64,000 bases of DNA from Pokkaliibacter sp. MBI-7 (GTDB taxonomy: Bacteria > Pseudomonadota > Gammaproteobacteria > Pseudomonadales > Balneatricaceae): NCBI RefSeq assembly GCF_029846635.1, contig NZ_JARVTG010000001.1:1518501-1582500 (forward strand). The letters run 5' to 3'. Of this stretch, positions 1-9,448 are shown in pieces. The number at the start of each line of letters is the position of its first letter. The first letter of the stretch is position 1. The notes under the pieces are model-generated. The model was not told where the DNA came from, ran no database searches, and was given only the letters and a program-made list of their open reading frames with translations. A program made the translations under genes and the position numbers.

Positions 1-2365
1 GCTCCAGCACGCGGGTAAACACCACCCAGCCCAGCACCGTGCAGCCAATGGCCCCCAAGGCACCAGCAACGGCCCCCAGTAATAACAGCTCCTGCCGCTG
101 ACGCTGGCGTAAGCGTTGTCTGGCAACCCCCAGCGTATGCAGCAATGCAGCCTCACGCCGCCGCTCCGGCAAGCTAATCTGAATGACGGCCACCAGCACC
201 AGCCATGCGGCCAGCAAGACAAAGATAAACAGATACTGCACGGCTTCCGTCAGCTGAGTAAGGATGTCACGTAACTGTCCCAGTAATGCTTCCACCCCAA
301 TCAGGGTTATGTTCGGCCAGGTTTTACTTAACGCTGTAATCTCGGTGCCATGGTCAGGCGGTACATAGAAGCTGGTCATCAGTGACACCGGAAAATCAGT
401 CAGACTACCGGGTGTGAAGATCACGAAGAAGTTGGGATTGAAGGAGTTCCAGTCAACACTACGCACGCTGCTCACCTTAGCGGTCACAGGTTCACCGGCA
501 ATATCGAAGGTCAGTTGATCACCCAGTTCAAGCCCATAACGCCTGGCAAAGCCTTCTTCAATGGAAATCAGCCGCTGCTGCTCACCAGCATTCCACCAGC
601 TGCCCTGGACTATCCTGTTGTCACGCCCAGGCTCTGCCGCCCAGGTCAGATTCAGCTCGCGTCCAGGCGCCCGGTTACCATTACGCTCCCGATTATCTTC
701 ATCACGACCATCGTCTTCCTCAGCTTTCAGCGGCTGGCCATTACGCTCAATCAGACGTCCGCGCAGCATCGGATACAGTGGATTGCTCTGCCAGCCCTGC
801 TGCTGCAGAAAGTGCAGAAAATCGGCCTGCTGATCAGGCTGAAGGTTGATGGCGAAGTAGTTGGGCGCTTTCTCAGGCAGCTGCTCTCGCCAGCTGTTCA
901 ACAGGTCAAGCCGTAACAGCATCACCAGGCCAATCGCCATACTGACCAGCGCGAAAGCGGTCACCTGCAGTGCCTGCCAGTTCAGACGGGCATTATCCAG
1001 CTGCCCCAGACGGCGCAGCAGCCGTGCAAGTAACCAGCGACTGCTGTAAAACAGTACGCCCAGTAACAGCAGCAGACCGCCACCCACACTGAATGTCAGT
1101 ACCGGCTGCCGACTTTGCCACCACAGCCAGAACAGCAGGGCCAGTAGCGCTCCTGCCAGCCAGAGACGTGTCGCTACCGTAGCTCCACGGCTTTCATGCT
1201 TGAGTGCACGCAGCGGACTGGTGCGCAGCAGTAACCACCAGTCTGGCAAGACCAGAGCCACCAGCAGCAACACCGCTGTCAGCACACCATTACAAGCAGG
1301 AAGCCAGCTCAGCTCGGGCAGAGGGTCAGGCAACCAGTCGCGAAACAACTGCACCAGCCCTTGCTGTGCCAGCGCCCCGGTGAGGACGCCCAGCCCCACA
1401 GCCACCAGACTGAGCAACCCCAGCCGCAACAGTAGCATCTGCCCCAACTGGCGGCGTGACAACCCCAGACAACGCCACAGTGCCACCTCGTCCTGATGTC
1501 GCAGACTGTAGTGTCGCGCAGCCAGTGCCAGCGTCACTGCCGCCAGCAGGACAGAAAGGATGCTGCCTAACGCCAGGTACTGATTGACTCGCTGCAGCGC
1601 ACTGGCCAGCCGCGGACTGTCACTGTCGGTATCAAGGATGCGGGCCGCAGGGGCCAGCTGGGGAGCAACCCAGCGAGTAAAGGCCTGTATGGCCGGTGCA
1701 GGCCCGTCCAGCAGATAACGATAGCGAATACGGCTGCCGGGCTGGATGACCTGTGATCTGGCCAGATCTGCGCTATTTACCAGCAGGCGCGGGTTGAGAC
1801 TGAGGAAGTCAGTAGAGGGGTCTGGCTCCTGCAACACCACGCCGGTTACTTTCAGATCGGCATAGCCCAGCTGTACCTGATCGCCCATTTTCACGGCAAG
1901 CATGCTCATCAGACGAGGTGCCAGCCAGGCCTCGCCCGGCAATGGGCCCTGACTCAGCTCCTGTACCTGACCATCCGCCTGTTGCACACGGATTGTGCCC
2001 GTTAACGGATACCCCGCAGGTACTGCCTTGACGCCGGCCAGCTGAAAGCCCTGAGCACTGCTGGCCATGCTGACAAACTCGGCCACCGTCAGAGGTGGTT
2101 TGATGCCCAGCCGCTGAGCCTGCTGCCACCACGCCTCAGGCGCCTCCCGGCTGCTGCGAATCACCAGCGGTGCGCCCAGATAACGCTGCGACTGCGCCTG
2201 TAACCCGCGTTCCAGCCGATCCGCAAAAAAGCCCAGCAATGTCGTCGCAGCACAAGCTAACCAGATAGCCAGCACCAGCAGGCGCAGTTCATTGTCACGC
2301 CAGCCAAGCAGGGCATAACGCCAGCTGGCACGCCATGAGGGCTTCCGAGCGGAGGTCAGTGCCAA
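1..2365 (-). CDS. ybbP: ABC transporter permease, YbbP/FtsX-like (3' end cut by window edge)
   Basis: About 788 residues read through without a stop and run off the left edge, so the C-terminus is missing. The layout is that of the YbbP family (usually a little over 800 residues): an N-terminal membrane segment, a long periplasmic domain, then FtsX-type membrane blocks around residues 260-400 and at the end. YbbP works with the ATPase YbbA in the inner membrane, probably in lipid or lipoprotein export; the substrate is not known. It follows ybbA by 28 bp, so the two form an operon. No ATG fits; the TTG at 2365 is the most upstream plausible start, just before the basic stretch leading to the first membrane helix. 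The family assignment is firm, the start is not. Confidence 0.85.
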   Translation of the reverse strand, partial: MALTSARKPSWRASWRYALLGWRDNELRLLVLAIWLACAATTLLGFFADRLERGLQAQSQRYLGAPLVIRSSREAPEAWWQQAQRLGIKPPLTVAEFVSMASSAQGFQLAGVKAVPAGYPLTGTIRVQQADGQVQELSQGPLPGEAWLAPRLMSMLAVKMGDQVQLGYADLKVTGVVLQEPDPSTDFLSLNPRLLVNSADLARSQVIQPGSRIRYRYLLDGPAPAIQAFTRWVAPQLAPAARILDTDSDSPRLASALQRVNQYLALGSILSVLLAAVTLALAARHYSLRHQDEVALWRCLGLSRRQLGQMLLLRLGLLSLVAVGLGVLTGALAQQGLVQLFRDWLPDPLPELSWLPACNGVLTAVLLLVALVLPDWWLLLRTSPLRALKHESRGATVATRLWLAGALLALLFWLWWQSRQPVLTFSVGGGLLLLLGVLFYSSRWLLARLLRRLGQLDNARLNWQALQVTAFALVSMAIGLVMLLRLDLLNSWREQLPEKAPNYFAINLQPDQQADFLHFLQQQGWQSNPLYPMLRGRLIERNGQPLKAEEDDGRDEDNRERNGNRAPGRELNLTWAAEPGRDNRIVQGSWWNAGEQQRLISIEEGFARRYGLELGDQLTFDIAGEPVTAKVSSVRSVDWNSFNPNFFVIFTPGSLTDFPVSLMTSFYVPPDHGTEITALSKTWPNITLIGVEALLGQLRDILTQLTEAVQYLFIFVLLAAWLVLVAVIQISLPERRREAALLHTLGVARQRLRQRQRQELLLLGAVAGALGAIGCTVLGWVVFTRVLE

Positions 2366-2393
2366 CCTGCTGACCGAATTATTGTATGACTGC

Positions 2394-3080
2394 TCAAGAC
2401 TGGACACGGCCACCCTCCAGATAAACGCGCTGCTGGCAACGTTCTGCCAATACCGCATCGTGGGTCACCAGAATCAGGGTAGTGCCTTCGTGCTGGTTCA
2501 ACTCAAACAGCAGATCCATGATCTGTTTGCCGGTGGCCTCATCAAGATTACCGGTAGGCTCATCAGCAAAGAGGATACGCGGCTGATTGGCAAAGGCCCG
2601 CGCCAGCGCAACACGCTGCTGTTCCCCACCCGATAACTGGCGTGGCGTGTGATGCAAGCGGTGCGACAGCCCGACACGCTGCAACCATTGCTCAGCCCTT
2701 TGAGCGGCATCGGCAACGCCACAAAGCGCCAGTGGCAGACTAATGTTTTCTGCCGCCGTCAGATCAGGCAGCAGCTGAAAGGATTGAAATACAAAACCGA
2801 TAGCGGCTGCACGCAGTGCCGCCCGCTGGTCTTCATCCATGGCACTGAGGCAGTGCTGTTCGATATAGACCTCACCACGGCTGGGTACATCCAGCCCGGC
2901 CAGCAGGCCCAGCAGGGTTGACTTACCTGCTCCGGAACGTCCCAATATGGCCAGACTCTGCCCGGCCCCCACACTCAGCGACACCTGATCAAGCAGGGTC
3001 AGGGTGCCACTTTGGGTATCGACATACTTACATAGCTGCTCTGCACGAAGGAGAACGGAGATGGATTGCGCTGCTGTCAT
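2394..3080 (-). CDS. ybbA: ABC transporter ATP-binding protein, YbbA/LolD-like
   Basis: 228 residues, the usual size for this family. Visible motifs: Walker A GRSGAGKST, signature LSGGEQQRV, Walker B ILFADEPTG followed by D-loop residues, and the H-loop in LVTHD. It should power the YbbP permease encoded directly downstream. I chose the ATG at 3080 because AAGGAAG lies just upstream and because the protein then begins at the normal distance from the Walker A motif. Longer in-frame readings would run far into tesA on the other strand. The start codon is interleaved with that of tesA, so the promoter of each gene must lie inside the coding region of the other. Confidence 0.9.
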   Translation of the reverse strand: MTAAQSISVLLRAEQLCKYVDTQSGTLTLLDQVSLSVGAGQSLAILGRSGAGKSTLLGLLAGLDVPSRGEVYIEQHCLSAMDEDQRAALRAAAIGFVFQSFQLLPDLTAAENISLPLALCGVADAAQRAEQWLQRVGLSHRLHHTPRQLSGGEQQRVALARAFANQPRILFADEPTGNLDEATGKQIMDLLFELNQHEGTTLILVTHDAVLAERCQQRVYLEGGRVQS

Positions 3081-3693
3081 GACCTTCCTTAAACGAACAC
3101 TGGTTTTGCTGTGGCTGGTGAGCGGCAGCGCCGCGGCAAATACCCTGCTGATACTGGGTGACAGCCTCAGTGCAGGATATGGCATCAATCCCGACAAAGG
3201 CTGGGTAGCACTGGTCCGCCAGCAGCTGCAACCTCTGGGCTGGCAGGTGATCAACGCCAGTGTCAGTGGCGACACCAGTGCCGGAGGCCTGACCCGCCTG
3301 CCCTCATTACTGCAACGGCATCAGCCACAGATAGTGCTGATCGAACTGGGGGGTAACGATGGTCTGCGTGGCCTGCCACCACAAAGCCTGCAACAAAACC
3401 TGAGCAGGATGGCTGAACTCAGCCAGCATGCCGGAGCCCGGCCACTGCTGCTCGGCATGCGCCTGCCTCCCAATTATGGACCTGTTTACACTCAGGCTTT
3501 TGCACAAAGCTATCAAGATGTCAGTAACACTTTGAATATTCCGTTACTTCCGTTCTTTCTTGAGGATGTCGCACTGCATCCGGAGCTGATGCAAGCCGAC
3601 AATATTCACCCCAATGAGCAGGGCCAGCCGTTGATGGCTGAGCGCGTCTGGCAGTGGCTGCAACCGCTGCTGAAAACGACCAGCGGTCAGTAA
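3061..3693 (+). CDS. tesA: Arylesterase / thioesterase I, GDSL hydrolase
   Basis: 210 residues. An N-terminal signal peptide (hydrophobic run ending in SGSAAA) predicts a periplasmic enzyme. SGNH-hydrolase blocks are in order: GDSL with the nucleophilic Ser, a block II Gly region, GGND in block III, and the DNIHPN motif carrying the catalytic Asp and His near the C-terminus. The family hydrolyses acyl-CoA, aryl esters and lysophospholipids. Start at 3061 is favoured by AAGGAG seven bases upstream; an ATG at 3079 would also leave a good signal peptide. Divergence from ybbA/ybbP is conserved in many gammaproteobacteria. The overlap with the ybbA start is about 20 bp. Confidence 0.93.
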   Translation: MDCAAVMTFLKRTLVLLWLVSGSAAANTLLILGDSLSAGYGINPDKGWVALVRQQLQPLGWQVINASVSGDTSAGGLTRLPSLLQRHQPQIVLIELGGNDGLRGLPPQSLQQNLSRMAELSQHAGARPLLLGMRLPPNYGPVYTQAFAQSYQDVSNTLNIPLLPFFLEDVALHPELMQADNIHPNEQGQPLMAERVWQWLQPLLKTTSGQ

Positions 3694-3932
3694 AAACCCA
3701 GACGCCATGCGGCTTTCATGCAAATGAGAAGTAGCTTAATTGCAACCAGAAAATTCAGACTTTTTCCTATAGGTTCCGCAGCCGCACAACAGTAATCTGG
3801 CGCCAATGGACAGGGTCAGAGACGACCCTCAAGGGAGGCAGGATGCCGATTTCACTGAGCGAAATCAGCAGGACGCCCATGGATGAGATGATGATGGCCT
3901 GACGACTTCAGGATGAACGAATCAGGCCGGAA

Positions 3933-5129
3933 TCACAGAAAAAGCTCCAGCAAATCATTAAGATAACGCTGCCCAAGGGCAGTGGGTCTGAATGCATCTT
4001 CGTTACGATCGAGTAGCCCCCGGTCCTGACCAAGTCTGACGGCATCGTCAATTATGGCCTTGGTCAGTCCGGTGCGCTGCTCAAACCAAGCTGACGGCAC
4101 ACCGTCCACCAGTCGTAACGCATTCATCATGAACTCAAACGGTAGCTCATCTGCCTCTACCTGCTGTTCCCCCGCTACCAGCAACCGGCTGCGATCCAGA
4201 TAATGCTGCGGCATACGAGTTTTCCAGCGGCGTACAATCTGCCCTGTGGCCTGCCAGCTGACTTTGCCGTGTGCGCCCGCACCAATCCCCAGATAATCAC
4301 CAAACTGCCAGTAATTAAGGTTATGGCGGGCACGTCGACCAGCTTGTGCGTAGGCTGAGGTTTCATACTGGCCGTATCCTGCCGCCTGCAGCAGCTCATG
4401 ACCCTCTTCCTGAATAGCCCACAACGCCTCATCCTCAGGCAGCTGCGGTGGACGGCTGTAGTACTCGGTATTGGGCTCAATAGTCAGCTGATACCAGGAA
4501 ATGTGTGCGGGCTGCAGTGCGATCGCTTGCCGCAAATCCGCCAGCCCTTGTTGCAGGGTTTGCTCCGGCAGACCGTGCATCAGATCCAGATTGAAGTTGT
4601 CGAAGCCCAGCTGATGCAGCTTTTCCACAGCAGCAATGGCATCGCGGCTACTGTGTATCCTTCCCAGTCGTTGCAGCTTGTCATCATCAAAACTCTGGAT
4701 GCCAACCGACAGGCGATTGACACCGGCCTGACGGAAACCCGCAAAACGCTCAGCCTCGAAGGTGCCGGGGTTGGCCTCCATGGTCACTTCACAGTCATCA
4801 GCCAGTGTCACTCTCCGGGCAATACCACACAGCAGCTGATCAATAGCCTGCTCACTGAACAGGCTGGGCGTACCACCGCCGATAAAGATACTGGTAATTT
4901 CTCGCCCCTGCGCCGCCACCTGCTCCTGTTCGAGGTCTTCCAGCAGACGCGCAACATATTCCTGCTCTGGCAGCTCGTCACGCACGGCGTGAGAATTGAA
5001 GTCACAGTACGGGCACTTACGCACGCACCAGGGGATGTGGATGTACAGACTGAGAGGAGGTAACTGCAACAAACTGGCGATCTCAAAGGCTAAGATCCTT
5101 GGTATGACGGCAGCGCCAGGACCATGCAA
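3933..5129 (-). CDS. hemW: Radical SAM heme chaperone HemW
   Basis: About 398 residues. The N-terminal radical SAM cluster motif CxxxCxxC (C-VRK-C-PY-C) is present, followed by GGGTPS and a C-terminal HemW domain. The family binds heme and inserts it into respiratory proteins; it was formerly annotated as coproporphyrinogen III oxidase-like. The conserved family start is close to the sequence LPPLSLYIHIPWC. No ATG is available: TTG at 5129 gives about 25 extra residues, and a TTG at 5072 would match the family N-terminus better, so the start is unsettled. It lies 40 bp behind rdgB on the same strand, an arrangement (rdgB-hemW) that is widely conserved. Confidence 0.92.
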   Translation of the reverse strand: MHGPGAAVIPRILAFEIASLLQLPPLSLYIHIPWCVRKCPYCDFNSHAVRDELPEQEYVARLLEDLEQEQVAAQGREITSIFIGGGTPSLFSEQAIDQLLCGIARRVTLADDCEVTMEANPGTFEAERFAGFRQAGVNRLSVGIQSFDDDKLQRLGRIHSSRDAIAAVEKLHQLGFDNFNLDLMHGLPEQTLQQGLADLRQAIALQPAHISWYQLTIEPNTEYYSRPPQLPEDEALWAIQEEGHELLQAAGYGQYETSAYAQAGRRARHNLNYWQFGDYLGIGAGAHGKVSWQATGQIVRRWKTRMPQHYLDRSRLLVAGEQQVEADELPFEFMMNALRLVDGVPSAWFEQRTGLTKAIIDDAVRLGQDRGLLDRNEDAFRPTALGQRYLNDLLELFL

Positions 5130-5169
5130 CTGCCGTAGGTTTCACACCGGTGGAGAAACCCGATCCGAT

Positions 5170-5760
5170 TCAGGGATTAAAACGCTGCATCAGTTGCTGC
5201 AGTGCTTTACCACGATGACTGAGGCGATTTTTCAGCTCGGCAGTCAGCTCAGCAGCGCTGCACTGCTGATCAGGCACCCAGAACAGCGGGTCGTAGCCAA
5301 AGCCACCTTCCCCGCGTGCCTCAAACAGCACCCGGCCTTCCCAGCTGCCCTGACAGATCAGCGGCGTAGGATCCGTCTCATGTCGCATGAACACCAGCAC
5401 ACACTGGAAACGGGCACTGCGCTCATCTTCCGGCGTATGCCGCAGGCGCTCAAGCAGCAGCTCACAGTTGTCATCATCACTGGCCCCCACACCGGCAAAG
5501 CGTGCCGAATAGATGCCAGGTGCCCCTTTGAGGGCATCCACTTCCAAACCCGAATCATCAGCCAGGGCTGGCAAACCGGTAAGACGTGCCGCATGACGTG
5601 CTTTGAGAATAGCGTTCTCAACAAAGCTCAGACCCGTTTCATCGGCATCGGGCACACTGAACGCAGACTGGGGTATGACTTCAAAATCCAGGCCGCCAAG
5701 CAGCTCATTGAACTCACGCAATTTGCCCTTGTTGCCACTGGCCAGCACGATCTGTTTCAT
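5170..5760 (-). CDS. rdgB: dITP/XTP pyrophosphatase (Ham1/RdgB)
   Basis: 196 residues, the normal length. N-terminal SGNKGK substrate motif, ADDSGLEVDAL with the metal-binding acidic residues, and SHRGKAL near the C-terminus are all present. The enzyme removes the non-canonical purine nucleotides dITP, dXTP and their ribo forms, giving the monophosphate and pyrophosphate, and so protects DNA and RNA from deaminated bases. The ATG at 5760 is preceded by GAGG at a usable distance and matches the family start MKQIVLASGN. It probably shares a transcript with hemW downstream. A 105-bp gap separates it from the sensor kinase gene upstream. Confidence 0.95.
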   Translation of the reverse strand: MKQIVLASGNKGKLREFNELLGGLDFEVIPQSAFSVPDADETGLSFVENAILKARHAARLTGLPALADDSGLEVDALKGAPGIYSARFAGVGASDDDNCELLLERLRHTPEDERSARFQCVLVFMRHETDPTPLICQGSWEGRVLFEARGEGGFGYDPLFWVPDQQCSAAELTAELKNRLSHRGKALQQLMQRFNP

Positions 5761-5865
5761 GGGGAGGTCCTCGAAGAATAGCCGCATCACCAAGCCGTTG
5801 CGGGCGCACATCAATCATGTCCGTGGCAGTAATGATAGCACGCTGTGCGCTACAGACAGGCCACT

Positions 5866-7332
5866 TCAGGCACCCGTAATGTCGACGGGCAAAATCCGGG
5901 GCAGGATCAGTGTCACTTCCAGCCCGCCCTCGCGATGATTCTGCAGCATCAGATCACCTCCGTGAGCACGGGCCAGGCTGCGGGCAATACCCAACCCCAA
6001 ACCGCTGCCCCCCGTATGGCGATTGCGTGATGGTTCCAGTCGGACATAGGGTTCAAAGACCAGATCGATCTGCTCCTCCGGGATCCCCGGACCACGATCC
6101 CGGACCTGCACCAGCCACTGCAGGTCAGTACTGCACATGCTGATATCCGCGCTGCCACCATAGAACAGCGCGTTGTCGATCAGATTGGTCAGGCAGCGCT
6201 TGAGTGCCAGCGGTTTGGCTTGCAACGGCTCGAAGTCACCCAGCAGCTGTACCTCTCGCCCCTGCTGCTGCAAATCGGTCAGCAGCGAGTCGAGCAGGTC
6301 AGGCACGTGCACTGTCTCGGTGTTTTCGTGAATGTCGGTATCCTTGACGTACTGCAAAGCGCCTTTAACCATCAGATCCAGCTCTTCCAGATCCTTGCTG
6401 AAGCGCTCACGCTGCAGATCATCGTCCAGCAGCTCTGCACGCAGGCGCAGGCGGGTAATAGGGGTTTTGAGATCATGGGAGATAGCGGAAAACAACCGTT
6501 CCCGTTCGGCCAGATAACGCCGGATACGTTCCTGCATATGATTGAAGGCGCGCGCGGTGGCGATCACTTCAGATGGCCCCTGCTCCAGCAACGGCGGATG
6601 ATCAATGTCACGCCCGAAGTCTTCGGCTGCGCGGGCAATATCGGCCAGTGGCCGGGTCATCCAGCGTATGCCCACCAGACTCATTGCAATCACCACAATC
6701 AGCATTAATGCCAGAAACACCAGCTTGTCAGCATCCAGCCAGCTTCCTTTTTGCAGAAAGCCCGGTACCGGCAACAGGGTGGCGATGTACAGCCAGGTGT
6801 CCTTCTCCAGTTGCATCTGCACCACCATCACCGGCGGCGACAGCGGGTCCAGAAACAGCGACTGCGCCCAGCGTGGCGGCAAGTCCAGTGCAAGGGTTTC
6901 ACTATTGAGCACGCGTAACGTGGTCGGCTCGGAAAACTGCACCCAGACCCGTTCAACGTTCATCTCCTGCCGCATGATACTGGCGACATTATCCACCACC
7001 AGATGCTTTTCCTGAGTGTCGTCGATGTCCTGCACCGGAATGCGATGATCATTGATACTGACAAAAAAACGCGTGCCTCCCATCTTGCGCAACTGATCCA
7101 ACACCAGATGGCGATATTCGATGGGCAGTGAAATAAAAAAGCGTGCCGTGGAAGCAATGCTGTAGGTGAGGTTGCGCGACACCCGGTCTACCAGCTCCAG
7201 ATGGCTGGCACGCACCTGCGAAGTCCAGACGCCATAGCTGATCAGCTGGGCCAGCAGCACGCCCCCCAGCATCAGCAAAACAAACCTGCCACGCAAAGAA
7301 AGCGGCAGCCGACAACGCCAGTTAGCCGACAT
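5866..7332 (-). CDS. EnvZ-family sensor histidine kinase
   Basis: 488 residues. Two membrane helices (about residues 14-35 and 205-225) flank a periplasmic sensor domain; then a HAMP linker, HisKA with the phospho-acceptor His in SHDLKTP, and HATPase_c with the N box (NLIDNA), DRGPGIP and GSGLGLGI. It should phosphorylate the OmpR-type regulator encoded just upstream. Its ATG overlaps the regulator's stop by 11 bp (start 7332, regulator stop 7322-7324), so the two are translationally coupled. The signal is unknown; the periplasmic domain does not match one I recognise. Naming it EnvZ itself would be over-reach, because several paralogous systems share this layout. Confidence 0.9.
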   Translation of the reverse strand: MSANWRCRLPLSLRGRFVLLMLGGVLLAQLISYGVWTSQVRASHLELVDRVSRNLTYSIASTARFFISLPIEYRHLVLDQLRKMGGTRFFVSINDHRIPVQDIDDTQEKHLVVDNVASIMRQEMNVERVWVQFSEPTTLRVLNSETLALDLPPRWAQSLFLDPLSPPVMVVQMQLEKDTWLYIATLLPVPGFLQKGSWLDADKLVFLALMLIVVIAMSLVGIRWMTRPLADIARAAEDFGRDIDHPPLLEQGPSEVIATARAFNHMQERIRRYLAERERLFSAISHDLKTPITRLRLRAELLDDDLQRERFSKDLEELDLMVKGALQYVKDTDIHENTETVHVPDLLDSLLTDLQQQGREVQLLGDFEPLQAKPLALKRCLTNLIDNALFYGGSADISMCSTDLQWLVQVRDRGPGIPEEQIDLVFEPYVRLEPSRNRHTGGSGLGLGIARSLARAHGGDLMLQNHREGGLEVTLILPRILPVDITGA

Positions 7333-8029
7333 TTTCCACGGGCACGGCGAGAATGTAACCAGAACCACGTACCGTTTTGATCAGCTGCGGGGTTTTGGCA
7401 TCCTCCCCCAGACGGGCACGCAGGCGGCAAATATGGACATCAATGGAACGGTCCAGCGGCGGTGCGTCGCGGCCACGGGACAGATCAAACAGGTCGTCTC
7501 GCGACAGGACCTGTTGCGGATGGTTGAGAAAGACGCTGAGCAGGGAAAAATCAGCCCCACTCAGGCTCTCTCGCTCACCAGCCTGACCAATCAGCTCCCG
7601 CGTGGTGCGATCCAGACGCCAGGGGCCAAACCGCTGAAAGCGCGCCTGACCACCAAAGCTCTGGGTACGCCGCAAAATAGCCTTGATGCGCGCCAGTAAC
7701 TCCCGCGGATTGAAGGGTTTCGCCAGATAATCATCCGCACCCAGCTCCAGCCCCAGAATACGGTCAGTATCATCGGCACTGGCAGTCAGCATGATGATAG
7801 GCACCTGCGACTGTTGTCGCAGGCGCTTGCACAGCGAAAAACCATCCTCCCCCGGCAGCATCAGATCGAGGATGACCAGATCCGGTGCCTGACGGGCAAA
7901 ACTGTCGTCGAGATAGCTGCCGTCGGCAGCGGTGTGGCACTCAAAGCCATGGCGGCTGAGATAATCTGAAATCAGCTGACGAATGTCTTCGTCATCATCC
8001 ACGATCAAGATACGCTTTTGGGTTGTCAT
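7322..8029 (-). CDS. OmpR-family response regulator
   Basis: 235 residues: receiver domain (acidic pocket DDDED, phospho-acceptor Asp in VILDLMLPG, Thr in LTAS, Lys in AKPF) followed by a winged-helix DNA-binding domain ending in VRGSGYIL. This is a transcription factor for the overlapping sensor kinase gene. ATG at 8029. The upstream aldo/keto reductase gene ends only 26 bp before this start on the same strand, so it may be the first gene of a three-gene transcript. Family membership is clear; the regulon is not deducible. Confidence 0.92.
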   Translation of the reverse strand: MTTQKRILIVDDDEDIRQLISDYLSRHGFECHTAADGSYLDDSFARQAPDLVILDLMLPGEDGFSLCKRLRQQSQVPIIMLTASADDTDRILGLELGADDYLAKPFNPRELLARIKAILRRTQSFGGQARFQRFGPWRLDRTTRELIGQAGERESLSGADFSLLSVFLNHPQQVLSRDDLFDLSRGRDAPPLDRSIDVHICRLRARLGEDAKTPQLIKTVRGSGYILAVPVENVG

Positions 8030-8055
8030 ACGGCGCTATCAGGTCTCTTCTGCAA

Positions 8056-9096
8056 TCAGGGGCAGGGATTGGGATAAAGCTCATGAATGGCTTCAAGCTC
8101 AGCCAGCAGGGGATCACTCAGGGTTACATCCAGACTGGCGACATTTTCCCGCAATTGTGCCATCTGTGTAGCACCAATGATATTGGAGGCTACAAAGGGA
8201 CGGGTATTGACGTAGGCCAGTGCCAGTTGTGCCGGGCTGAGACCATGAGCCTGTGCCAGCGCTACATAGGCTTCCGTTGCTTTCTCGCCCTGCGCCTTGA
8301 AATAACGCGAAAAGCGGCTGTAAAGCGACAGACGGGCCCCTGCAGGGCGCTCTCCATGCAGGTACTTGCCGGTCAGCATACCGAATGCCAGCGGTGAGTA
8401 GGCCAGTAATTCCACTCCTTCCCGATGCGCCACCTCGGCCAGACCTACTTCAAAAGTGCGGTTCAGCAGGTTATAGGGGTTCTGAATGGTCGCCACCCGG
8501 GGCAAGCCCAGCTTATCGGCCAGTTGCAGAAAACGCATCACGCCCCAGGGTGTTTCATTGGATAAGCCGATATAACGCACCTTACCCGCCTTGACCAGTT
8601 CCCCCAGTGCCGAAAGTGTCTCCTCCATAGGCACATCATGCGGGTCTTCGCCATGCACGTAATTCAGACTGCCAAAGAAATTCGCACTGCGCCCCGGCCA
8701 GTGGATCTGGTACAGGTCAACATAATCCGTCTGCAGGCGAGCCAGGCTGGTATCGATGGCGGAAAGGATGGAAGCCCGCGTCAGACGCATATCAGGGCGA
8801 ATATGATCAACACCACGACTGCTGGGGCCAGCCACCTTGGTGGCGATAATCAGATCATCACGCTTGCCACGTTTCGCCAGCCAGCTACCAATGTAGGTTT
8901 CCGTCCGTCCCTGTGTTTCGGGACGAGGGGGAACCGGGTACATCTCAGCTGCATCAATAAAATTGATACCCTGAGCCACGGCATAATCCAGCTGCTCATG
9001 AGCTTCGGCTTCCGTGTTCTGCTCGCCGTAGGTCATGGTACCGAGACATATCTTGCTGACCTTCAGGTCGGTATGGGGAATCTGATGGTAGATCAC
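8056..9096 (-). CDS. tas: Aldo/keto reductase, Tas family
   Basis: 346 residues, very close to E. coli Tas in length and in signature stretches (GLGTMTYGEQN-like start, AEMYPVPPRPETQGRTE, IQNPYNLLNR). The AKR fold residues Asp, Tyr (AEMY), Lys (ATKV) and His are visible. The family uses NADPH to reduce carbonyls; the Tas substrate is not known. I chose the GTG at 9096 because AGGAG sits five bases upstream; a GTG at 9102 overlaps that ribosome binding site. It is divergent from hdfR and may be co-transcribed with the OmpR-type regulator downstream. Confidence 0.9.
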   Translation of the reverse strand: MIYHQIPHTDLKVSKICLGTMTYGEQNTEAEAHEQLDYAVAQGINFIDAAEMYPVPPRPETQGRTETYIGSWLAKRGKRDDLIIATKVAGPSSRGVDHIRPDMRLTRASILSAIDTSLARLQTDYVDLYQIHWPGRSANFFGSLNYVHGEDPHDVPMEETLSALGELVKAGKVRYIGLSNETPWGVMRFLQLADKLGLPRVATIQNPYNLLNRTFEVGLAEVAHREGVELLAYSPLAFGMLTGKYLHGERPAGARLSLYSRFSRYFKAQGEKATEAYVALAQAHGLSPAQLALAYVNTRPFVASNIIGATQMAQLRENVASLDVTLSDPLLAELEAIHELYPNPCP

Positions 9097-9253
9097 AACC
9101 ACTCCTCGTTTTTCAGGTGCGATACAGCGAATAAGCCCAACTTAATAGTGCCGACAGGCGACACATACAATGTGACAGCCAGTTGCCGAAGAGGCTACCA
9201 GCCAATAGTGCACAGGCAGGTAGTTCATTATTACGCAGCGTCAGAGGGAACGA

Positions 9254-9273
9254 CTGACATGACATGACATGAC
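9254..9273. repeat. TGACA pentanucleotide tandem repeat in divergent promoter region
   Basis: Three TGACA units followed by TGACC, in the 352-bp gap between tas and hdfR. The rest of that gap holds no gene I can support. A short tandem repeat here could change length by slippage and alter spacing in a divergent promoter, but no promoter could be placed with confidence. Confidence 0.6.
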
Positions 9274-9448
9274 CTTTGTCAGGTGATGTCTTGAGGCCAG
9301 TAGTTCCAAGGCCTACCTTAATAAGGCAAAATGCGCTGAAATCCAAATCCGCAGGGATATCTGTGTCACAGCGCTCCCGCGTGCACACCCTGTCAGTCAG
9401 CACTGCGACTCCGTCAGCCAGCTGTAGCCCACACTGTCGGCCTATTCA

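Noticed and set aside
3806..3886. 26-codon open frame between tesA and hemW
   Set aside because: No ribosome binding site and no recognisable product; the gap also holds hairpin-forming bases that explain its composition.
3896..3933. GGCCTGA/TCAGGCC inverted repeat behind hemW
   Set aside because: Only a 7-bp stem with a long loop and no T-tract; not listed as a terminator.
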